DNA of 64,000 nucleotides from Zeus faber. Lineage: Eukaryota; Chordata; Actinopteri; Zeiformes; Zeidae. The DNA is taken from the NCBI GenBank assembly GCA_960531495.1, contig OY482854.1, forward strand, positions 29,381,152 to 29,445,151, in the 5' to 3' direction. The notes beneath the pieces were generated by a model that saw only the letters and a list, made by a program, of their open reading frames with translations, was not told the origin of the DNA and did not search any database. The position numbers were made by a program, and so were the translations under genes. Below, piece by piece: positions 10,219 to 18,689 of this stretch; within the stretch, counting starts at the first letter, position 1; the number at the start of each line of letters is the position of its first letter.

Positions 10219-10640
10219 GATTCAAGATTCAAGATTTTTATTTGTCACATACATATACATACTTCCATACATATATGCAGTGAAATGTAATGCAACGCAC
10301 CCGGTGATAGCACACAATATGTCCTAGGAAAAAATAAAAAATAAAATAAAATAAAAAGTAGAAAATTCCTTTCTAATAGACCGACTAACTGACTCCTAAA
10401 ACGTAATACAGTAAGTGGAATACTTATAGAATAAGATAAAAAATATATAGAATAAAATACAATAAAAATAAATTGAAATAAAATGGAATAGCTAGAAGGA
10501 ATATGCCTATGTATATACAGATATGTGCATTTAAAGTGGCATGTGAATTAAAGTGGCGTGTGAATGTGAATAGTGTGAGGTAGTGTTTGCGATAATACAG
10601 CACAGTATACAACAGTACGGCGCAGCAATACGGCATCACG
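10219..10640 (-). mobile_element. 3' untranslated end of the second LINE family
   Basis: On the minus strand it ends in gtgacaaataaaaatcttga followed by atcttgaatc. It aligns with 6632-6958 and with the 3' end of the LINE at 19787-20912. Only the 3' part is present, a typical 5' truncation. Confidence 0.7.
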
Positions 10641-10659
10641 AACAACCCTGAACAAAGGA

Positions 10660-11401
10660 AAGGATTTCCGCGTCCCGGAGAAATCTGAAAATAAAATCTC
10701 CGGTGTTCAGGGTGGATAAGCGCCCGCCCCCATCATCATTTGATTTGAGACGGTGACAAACTCTTTAAAAGTGGTCCAGAAAGTGTCGCGGCGCTGTGTG
10801 CTGTGACCACTGGGACTTTAAATGTGTGATGCCGTCTTCTGAAGTCCTGTGCTGTGTCCCTGCCATAAGTCTGAGGCAGAGCTACACCCTCCTAGCAGCT
10901 GCTGCTGCTGCTGCTGCGCCACCACCAAAATAAAGTGGAAAGTGTGACCGAGATGGGCCATTAATCCAGGGCAGGCAGGACGAGCCACAGTTTAAACCAT
11001 TCCATTTGAAAGATGCAGGGGACACAGATTAGGTCCATTTTTAGGCCAAATCCTACTTTTGATGTGGACTAAATTAAATATCCTCAGTTGTGGTTTATAA
11101 TAGTCTCAGACCCGAGTCTTGCTTTAAAAAAATCAAACAACATCAGAGCATATCTAGGTCTAAGAGAAGGCTTCATGTAAATGAAAGCTGGCCAGAGGCA
11201 GGTTTATTTTTGGATTAACGGGCGTGGCCTCCAGGTCGACCTTGACAACAGAGGAAATGGACGATTCGGAGCGAGAGGGAGGCTGACGACTCCTTCATCA
11301 CCTGGAGAACAAATTCATCTCAACCCGAGCAGCGTCTCAGAAAGGCATTTTTAAATGCTGGTTTAATTTAAGAAGGATTAGCTCCTAGTCATGATTTAGA
11401 C
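10660..11401. other. Intronic sequence, no repeat recognised
   Basis: Moderate GC, with a short (gct)n run at 10899-10915. There is no open frame of note and no exon signal. It is a candidate place for conserved regulatory DNA but nothing specific can be shown. Confidence 0.45.
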
Positions 11402-11578
11402 CAGGGTTTCTTAAATGGGGGTACTCGTACCCCGCGGGGTGCTGCAGGGGGTGCACAAAAAAAAAAAAAAAAAAAGAAATTGGACAAACAGTACATCCTT
11501 TATGTTAATTTATCTTTTTTTTTCCTCTCAATGCTAGTGAAGGGGTCAGTTAATAAAAAAAAAGATTTAGAACCATTG
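11402..11578. mobile_element. Short hAT MITE
   Basis: Ends cagggtttcttaaatgg and (inverted) caatggttctaaatc are imperfect terminal repeats. They are flanked by atttagac and attttgat (6/8 match), an aged 8-bp hAT duplication. The internal 177 bp include an A-run and no coding sequence. Confidence 0.6.
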
Positions 11579-11589
11579 ATTTTGATCTT

Positions 11590-12630
11590 ACAATGTGTCG
11601 GGGCCTGATGCCGCAAACTGACTGAATCTCAACAATGACACTAGAAAACTCTGTGGGAAACAGAACTAGAAGCGAACAAAAAGATCAACCGCTGTTGGGA
11701 GTTCCCGGGGAAGAAAACAACACCGGGCACGGAAAAGAAGAAATCCTGAAGGAAAACTGAAGTCCTGCGAAGGCAATTGGAAATTAGAAAATAAATCGCT
11801 TGTATACAGTGTGTGGACATCGCTGGGTCCACCGCAGGAGGTCACCCCAGAGCCCAGGAGACTAGACATCTCAAGGTTCTGCAGGAGGTGTGAAAAGCCC
11901 CCGCAGGTCATTACCCGTCCCACCGCATCAGGTCCATTAATATTTCATGCAGTTTTTGCAGGCTTCCTGTTTTTATGCTTTTTTTTAAAGGTCGTCACAC
12001 GCAGGGTTTTTCGGGAGTGTCCCACTAATCACACAGGACGACGCTCACCAACTGGAGCTCCCCAAGCCGCTCCACCATCCTCTATCAGGCTATTAATTAT
12101 CGGGGCCTCAGACCTGATGGTGCGCTGTCAGCCCAGGGTGCAGGAGGACGTGTGAGTGGATAAGTAGGCGACGTGTAATAAATTAATTGCACCACGTAGG
12201 CTAATTGAATCCCTCAACGACCCAGCTTTCGCGATGATCTTCATCACACGCTGCGCGAGGGGACGCAGCAGGACGTGCAGTTAGGGTAGGAAACGACTTC
12301 TCATATAAATGAATTAACCCGGCAGGAAAGTTAAATGAGTTCATTTTAAACGTTCCTGTCATCTGTTCAGTGGCGTGTCTTGTAAAGGAATGTTGTATGT
12401 GCATTTTAGAATATACCTGTCTTTGTTTCATATAATAAAGTTCTGTTTTAGACATTCAAACAAGCCTTTAAACAACCCAAAAAATTATTATATTTACGTA
12501 TTTACGTAACGTATATTATTTACGAGTATTAACGGTTGTTTACTATCTTATTAGTACCTTATTTCACTGTTACTTTATGGCTGAAAAGAATTGCATAGAT
12601 TCATCAAATTATGAAATGAACATACAAACA
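11590..12630. other. Intronic sequence, no gene or repeat recognised
   Basis: Open frames of 63-114 codons on both strands carry no known domain. There are no paired splice sites that fit the receptor frame. Confidence 0.45.
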
Positions 12631-12636
12631 GCATAT

Positions 12637-12730
12637 ACACACATACATACATACATACATACATACATACATACATACATACATACATACATACATACAC
12701 ACACACACATATACATGTATACACTGTATG

Positions 12731-12785
<55 letters not shown>
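12637..12785. repeat. (ACAT)n and (CA)n microsatellites
   Basis: A tetranucleotide acat/tacat run (about 12641-12698) is followed after a short AT-rich spacer by a dinucleotide ca run (12739-12783). Frames with repeating Cys-Val or His-Ile here are artefacts. Confidence 0.96.
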
Positions 12786-13157
12786 CTCAGAAAGTGTCGA
12801 CCCACTCCGGGACAAACGTCCCGAAGTCTAACCACCCATTGTGAATTCTGAGCAGATATCCCACTCCCTCCGATCTCAGCCGCCCTCTCCTCCGCAGCCA
12901 GGGTGTGTCAAGCCAAATATTTATCTGGGGGTGGAGGAACCAGGACGAGCAGACGCTTTTGTGGAGCGCTGTTAAAAGGAGAGCCGACACCCTCGGCCCT
13001 GTGCGCTGTGTGATAAAATTACCATCTAATTATTGTTTTCAGTCCAGATTCTCTTCAACTTGGGGAGGACATTAATGATTGCTGATGCATTGAAGAAGGT
13101 CACCACAATGCAAACGAGGTGAAGTTCGTCATAAGAAATCGTTTTATCTCGGAAACC

Positions 13158-13202
13158 AAACGGCTCAATTTGCATATGGAGCATATGCAAATTGAGCCGT
13201 TT
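13158..13202. repeat. Perfect palindrome with two octamer motifs
   Basis: Arms 13158-13178 and 13182-13202 (21 bp) are exact reverse complements around gag. The centre carries atttgcat and atgcaaat, the POU/Oct octamer in both orientations. Whether it is bound is unknown. Confidence 0.95.
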
Positions 13203-13365
13203 AATTACAGCATGGAGTAAGAAAGAAGTCTGGATCTTCCGCCTTCACCATATTACCATAAAATCCCTCAGAACGGGAGTGTTTTGCTGTATACATTACG
13301 GCAGTCGTCGCTACGATGACACCATTGTCATGCATCCTAAACATCTGTTTTGCAAAAGTATGATG

Positions 13366-13480
13366 TGGTGGATGGGGTGGCTTGAGCAGCCACGCCTGAT
13401 GCTCGTTGGTTGGGCTCACGAAAATCAGGTTCAAAAACCCCGTCCACACACTCAGTCAGGATGGGAGCCCGGGACGTAGT
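13366..13480 (+). mobile_element. Small dispersed repeat, copy 1 (MITE-like)
   Basis: Begins gtggtggatggggtggc and ttgagcagccac and ends accccgtccacacactca, so the ends are short inverted repeats. Related copies: 40056-40085 (first 30 bp only) and 62600-62745. Confidence 0.5.
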
Positions 13481-13509
13481 AAACAAAGAAGAACGCTAAA
13501 CAGCAAGCA

Positions 13510-14485
13510 TGGCTGCATGCAGGGCATTGGAGCTTGTTCCTGGAGAGGAGCGAAGTGCTGCCCGTGGTGGTTACTGTCGGGGAGGAGGTTCGAACCCATG
13601 TCCTGCTCAGCATTTTATTACAGAGGACTACGGACTGAACCATGAAACGGAGTCTCATGCGGAACTATTCGACCTCATTGTAAAGAAACCGAGAGACAGA
13701 AACTGTGAACTTTACAACGACCCTGTTAGTTTACAGTAAAATCACCCAACCCGGGTTGTTTGCGTATGCTACTTTGTCTCTTCGCCAAAAATTAATTGGG
13801 AAACTTAAAATAGTATAATTCCACATCTGACTGCTACGCTGCTGATCAGTTTTGGCCAAACGTGTCAGAAATAATCATGCAAAACCCTTCCAACCGCTTC
13901 CATTGCAATCCTTCCAGCGAACGCCCCTCACGCTCACGCCAAGTCACAAAATGTAGGACGTGCAGAATCATCAGGCAGAACCAGTGACTATGTGCACTGA
14001 ATCAAAATGCTAATTTGACTTGATTGTCTTGAAGTAGCGGTTCGTCTAGATGTGGTACTGGGGCTGATTCTTTCTTTTTCTCCTCCAGAAATGCCGGGTG
14101 GCAGGTCACACGCTACTTCTCTTGAGGGGCGGCTCCACTGAAAACCCTCTTTACAAATGGACAATCTGATTACACGTCTACAGGTCACTTCGGGGCTTCT
14201 CCTCCAGTCGTACTGGAGCTGGTGGGCCACCTGGCCAACGAGGGGCCCACGGCAGTCAAACCAAATCATTAACTCCCCCACACGCAGCTACAGCACTTCA
14301 GAGTAAGTGTGCCAACCTATCAATACAAACCAAAGCACCAAAAAAACCCCCACCATACCCACAATCCATTGCACACAAATCAAGAAGGGAAAGGGACAGC
14401 TTGAGAGCTATACATGGTCATCTCCAAGCAAACCACTTAACTCGTGAAAGATTCTATGCTGAAGCATTTAAAAGCCTTGCATAGC
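13510..14485. other. Intronic sequence, nothing recognised
   Basis: A minus-strand 97-codon frame (13988-14281) and smaller frames show no domain. No exon signal fits the receptor. Confidence 0.4.
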
Positions 14486-14489
14486 GATC

Positions 14490-14610
14490 AGCTCTTTTCG
14501 AGGATTCTGTAGTCGTCGAGGAGTCGTGCATGGAATTCTCACAAGAATAATTGAATTCTGTCAAACTATTTATTTACGAAGTATGCAAAGTGTAAGCCAG
14601 TCGACGTATT
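14490..14610 (-). mobile_element. Partial copy of the hAT-like repeat of 653-1109
   Basis: The reverse complement shares tttgcat-ttcgtaaataaat, tgagaattcc and cacgactc with 890-990. Ends are not resolved. Confidence 0.5.
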
Positions 14611-14619
14611 CAATATCAA

Positions 14620-15780
14620 TTATGCCAAATTATGCATTCAGCCTTTTTTCACTTGAATTTAATCCCCATTTATTATATTAATTCATTCATTATTCAGTTC
14701 AGCCTGCAGTGTCCTGCAGCCTCCTCCAGAGTCATTTGAAAAATGTCTTCGCTAATCTTGCACAATTTATTTTGAACCTATGCTTTGCTTCTGTCAGGGC
14801 AACCAGAAAGGTTTGTAAACTGCTGATATCTCCACAGCGAAGCGCCTGAGCCAGTTCTGTGCCATTGTGAGGACTAATGGATGGTGCGCAGACTGCTGAC
14901 TACACTATTAAATGACCGGCTGACTCTCATCGTGTGGAAACATTGATTGCTAGTTTGCTCTGTAAATGTTTGCCAGCCAAGAGGCTCTTTTTTATCTCAC
15001 TGGTTCTCCAGTGCACCAATTACTCTAAATAAATGGAATCCTGATATTTCAATTCAGGGTGTATTTGAGAGTTCAATTGAATACATATTAAGACTTTTTT
15101 TTTTTATCTTGGACATATCATCTCTCTCTTATACAATCAAGTATAAAGGTAAGTCCTATATATACTGTATCACTGGGACAGTGCAGAGAGCAGTGTCATA
15201 CCCCTTTCCCACTGTGCTGAAAACCAAGTAACCTCCGCCTACATCTGGCATTTGTCATGAGTGGGAAAGGTGACACCCGGGTTTCAGCCCCAGGGCAATA
15301 ACCCTGCGATAGACACAGTCGTTTATCGGCTTACCCCGCATGCAGACCTTTTTCCCCGCAGGGACCCTGAAATGTTTTCAGTGTGGGAGTCGCTCCGTGG
15401 GGACCACAGCGGTCCCCGCCGGGCTCCAGAACCGCCCCCAAGCCGGCCCCAGAACCGGAGGAGCATCTCCGCTCCCCGCTGCCGGAGGACCGGTGCGGGC
15501 ATGGATACTCAGCACTGCTTCTACTTTTTTGTTCCCAATCACTATGAACTATGACACGCCCCTTTTCCCGTGCGGTCACAACATCGAATGTGACGCCCCG
15601 GACCAGGAAAAAAAGAAAGGCATAGCCAACGGCGGGTTTGATTCCCTGTCGGGCGGCTCACAGTGTCCAGACAGAAAACAAGCGGCGTTGGCGTGTTCCG
15701 TTCAGGGAACTTTTCTTATTATCTTGCTGTTTCTTCAGGCTACAACTGGCAACAGGTGTCGCCTTCGCAGCCCCAGAATA
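14620..15780. other. Intronic sequence with a GC-rich 3' half
   Basis: The first half is AT-rich. From about 15250 it becomes GC-rich and contains cccctttcccactgtgctga and agtgggaaaggtgac, an inverted pair 15203-15270 that looks like the end of a MITE of the type seen at 60570-61165. No gene is supported. Confidence 0.4.
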
Positions 15781-15787
15781 CCTCAGA

Positions 15788-16326
15788 TATCCATCAATCC
15801 ATCAAAACACCCATCAATCATCCATCAATCCATCCATTAACCCAACCATCCATCCATCCATCAATATATCCATCCATCCATCCATCCAACCGTCAATCAG
15901 TCGATCCTTTCATCAATCCATCCATCCATCCATCAATCGATCCAACTATCCATCCATCAATCTATCTGTCCATCAATCAATCTGTCTATCAGTCGATTCA
16001 TCCATCAATCACTCCATCCATCCATCCATCAATATATCCATCCATCCATCCATCCATCAATCGATCCAACTATCCATGCATCAATATATCCATCCATCAA
16101 TCAATCTGTCTATCAGTCGATTCATCCATCAATATATCCATCCATCCATCAATCCAACAATCCATCCATCCATCAATCCAACCATCCATCAGTCGATCCA
16201 TTCATTAATCCATCCATCCATCCATCCATCAATCCATCCATATATCCATCCATCCATCCATCAATCCATCCATATATCCATCCATCCATCCGTCAATCCA
16301 ACCGTCCATCCATCCATCAATCCAAC
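15788..16326. repeat. Long (ATCC)n/(ATCA)n array
   Basis: About 540 bp of ccat/catc units, with interruptions of the type atcaatcgatcc and tatctgtcc that themselves recur every 60-130 bp. This indicates higher-order duplication. It gives Ser-Ile-His-Pro frames in all phases, which are not genes. Confidence 0.95.
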
Positions 16327-16329
16327 TGT

Positions 16330-16985
16330 CAGGGGCAATTTAGTGTTTGTTTTAACCTGCATGTCAGCGTAGGAGGGATGGGGGAATCCAACACCCCTCT
16401 ACACACACATCTACACCAGGTATTTATGTGTTGCGTGCCTTCTGCTGTTAAATTGTTGGCCAAGGGCTTGATGATAAATCCGTTAGAGTGATAGAAAGTA
16501 AGTCAACTAAAGGCGCGAATGGATAAAGAAATATTACAAAAAGATTGAAATATTATAAATGCTAAAAAAAAAAAAAGTCTCACAGATGAATTTTTTAGGG
16601 TTTTCAAATAGTCAGAAATATGATCAACCTCTTAAAAACAATCACAATGTGCAAGATCTTATTTTTTGGTTATTGACTTTGTATTTTGCTTGAGGATGAA
16701 TGACAAGATCTAATAAATATACAATACAAATAAGACAATAAAAGCAATGCATATCGTCCTGGTCATAATTTTTTTTTATATATATATGTATATATTATTT
16801 AAATTAGATGTATTATATATTCTATTGATATTGTTGATTATTCAATGGTAAATAAATGCAAATTAAGTTTAAAAGCCGCCAGTGGTGCTTATTATTATGT
16901 GGACTTACTTAACAGTCACCAACAAGCAGAAAAACAGAAACTTTACCACTTGACTCCATAGAAAACACATGGTTTCCTGCGTTAA
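16330..16985. other. AT-rich intron sequence near the receptor exon 1
   Basis: Mostly AT-rich, with homopolymer and TA runs (16770-16800). No feature is supported. Confidence 0.4.
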
Positions 16986-16995
16986 ATGAACCTAC

Positions 16996-17038
16996 CAGAG
17001 ACTCCACACAGCAGCACCACGGCCAGGCAGCTCCTCAT
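16996..17038 (-). CDS. rxfp1-like: Relaxin-family peptide receptor, exon 1 (start codon and signal peptide)
   Basis: The minus strand has a start codon in good context (gcaccatga, A at -3), then MRSCLAVVLLCGVS and one extra base, followed by the donor gtaggt (16995-16990). This is a typical signal-peptide core (Arg, then a hydrophobic stretch ending in small residues). The single leftover G joins with CG of the exon at 8997 to make Ala, and the frame stays open through the LDLa module. The intron would be 7,998 bp. A signal peptide followed directly by one LDLa module is the known N-terminus of RXFP1/RXFP2. The same frame is open for 35 more codons upstream to another ATG, but that start is in poor context and would bury the signal peptide. 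No TATA box is evident. Confidence 0.82.
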
Positions 17039-17056
17039 GGTGCGGCTGAACAAAGC

Positions 17057-17109
17057 AGGTCCAGGTCCAGGTCCAGAACCAGAACCAGAACCAGATCCAG
17101 ATCCAGAAG
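17057..17109. repeat. 6-bp repeat in the receptor 5' leader
   Basis: Units ccaggt, ccagaa and ccagat are repeated about nine times just upstream of the start codon. In the gene's reading frame it would encode Gly-Ser and Gly-Pro dipeptides if the upstream ATG were used. More likely it is untranslated leader. Confidence 0.85.
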
Positions 17110-17302
17110 AGTCCGATCCAGGGAGTCCGGGCTGCAAGTTCATCCGGGAAGTTTCAAGAGGAAAAATAAAAAGAAGAGTCTGAAGCACAGTGAGGTGGAA
17201 GTGAAGGAGGAGACGCAGCTTCAGGTCATTCTGCAGCGGAACGGACTGAAGAGGAGACCGGAGACAAGCAGCTCCCATCACCAGAACACATGACTGTGGA
17301 GC

Positions 17303-17369
17303 TGAGGGAGGGAGGGAGGGAGGGTGAGAGAGAGAGAGGGAGAGAGGGAGTGAGAGGGAGGGAGGATGA

Positions 17370-17408
<39 letters not shown>

Positions 17409-17670
17409 TTCAACTTGGGGAGGGAGAGAGGAAGGGGAGGGGGAGGAGACAGAGGGGGAGAGAGATGGAGGAGAGGGAAAGAGGGAGAGGGGGGCGGAGA
17501 GCTGTGAGAGCGGGAAAGCAGGAGAGAGAATGAAGTGAGGGGGGTGAGAGGATGATGGAGGGAGGAAGAGATAGGAGGCGGGATGGAGAGAGGGAGGAGG
17601 GATAATGAATGGGTGGGGGGGGGGGGGTGGAGGGGGGGGGGGCGAGAGGGGGAGAGAGAATTAGGTGTGG

Positions 17671-17703
<33 letters not shown>

Positions 17704-18108
17704 CAGGAGTGAGCGTGAAGTGGGGGGAGAGGAAGAGGAAGGAGAGGAGGGAGGAGAGTGAGAGGGTGGGAGGAAGAGAGAGGGGAAGGGGGAGAAGAGA
17801 GGGAGGAAGGAGAGAGGAAGAGGGCGTGAAAGAAGGGGGGGGTAGAAGGGAAGAGAGGTGTGAGAGGGGGGAGAGAGAATGCGCTGGGGGAGGGAGCGCA
17901 AGAGGGGGGGGAGGGAGGCGGGGGAGCGAGAGAAAGGAGAAGGAAGAGAGAAGAGAGAGGGAGGAGAGAAAGAGGGGGCTGAGAGAGAGAGAGAGAAAGA
18001 GTTGTGGGCCGTGGGAAAAGAGAGAGAGAGCGAGGGAGGAGAGAGAGGGTGTGTGTGAGAGAGAGAGAAAGAGCGAGGGAGGGGGGAGGGAGAAAGGGAG
18101 GAGATAGA
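17303..18108. repeat. Polypurine (GA-rich) tract, about 800 bp
   Basis: The plus strand is almost wholly purine (gagagg, gggagg, gagaga). It begins about 265 bp upstream of the receptor start codon, so the sense strand there is polypyrimidine. Mirror-symmetric GA runs of this kind can form triplex (H-)DNA and act as nucleosome-poor or GAGA-type promoter DNA. Arg/Glu-rich and Ser/Leu/Pro-rich frames across it are artefacts. Confidence 0.95.
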
Positions 18109-18109
18109 T

Positions 18110-18685
18110 TCATATTGTTGTTACTTATATAATGTATTCATTTCATTTGTTCATTCATTTGTTGTGCTGTTCTCCATTATAAGTTACATCTAATATTCTT
18201 GTCTGAATGTGTTGCGGTGCCAGTAAAGTCCTTTTCAATCCTTTTATCCTCCTCCACACATTTACAGCCACAAAGAACCAAAACATTCTGCTTCAGCGAA
18301 ATAAAGACATCACCCGCTTTCCAAATCGAAAATGAAAATATTGTCATTGCCTCCTTCCTGTTCCTTTCCAGCGGCTGGGTCATCCTGTGGGCACCAGAAT
18401 GCAGCCGTCTGAAGTCGTTCTTTCCTGGTCTCCAGGTCTCCAGGTCTCCAGGTCTCCAGGTAGGAGTCAGTAGAGCAGAACGACCCTCCGCCTGATGAGA
18501 TAACTACGACCCCGGGAAAAAAAACCAAAAACCAAAAAAAACCCAAATAAAACTGTCTGCCTAAAGGAGAGGGATGAAGAGGGAAGATTGCGCAATTCAT
18601 CAGCTGCGCTCGTGTTGTATTATTTATCATGCAGTATTTATCATCGTGTGTCTATCATACGAGATTGAATTACACTACGTCAATG
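18110..18685. other. Upstream flank of the receptor gene
   Basis: No gene is seen. An 8-bp repeat ggtctcca occurs four to five times at 18424-18462. A run of aaccaaaa units lies at 18517-18550. Confidence 0.5.
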
Positions 18686-18689
18686 ATCA

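Larger units (their letters stand above)
8998..16995 (-). other. rxfp1-like: Intron 1 of the receptor gene
   Basis: An 8.0-kb intron is implied by the in-frame exons at each side. It contains trinucleotide arrays (9119-9338), LINE 3' ends, a hAT MITE (11402-11578), microsatellites (12637-12790), a perfect palindrome (13158-13202) and the 540-bp ATCC array (15788-16326). The sequence at 10660-11390, 11590-12630 and 12800-13140 shows no recognisable repeat and could hold regulatory elements. Confidence 0.75.

Noticed and set aside
12575-12835. Cys-Val and His-Thr repeat frames
   Set aside because: Products of (CA)n and (ACAT)n microsatellites. The same applies to 42318-42503, 50756-50974 and 54078-54838.
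15638-16372. 244-codon Ser-Ile-His-Pro frame
   Set aside because: It is a translation of the ATCC array. All phases give similar frames.
17290-18113. Long Arg/Glu-rich and Leu/Ser/Pro-rich open frames (up to 174 codons)
   Set aside because: They follow from the polypurine tract, which has almost no stop codons in several frames. There is no domain and no non-repetitive segment.
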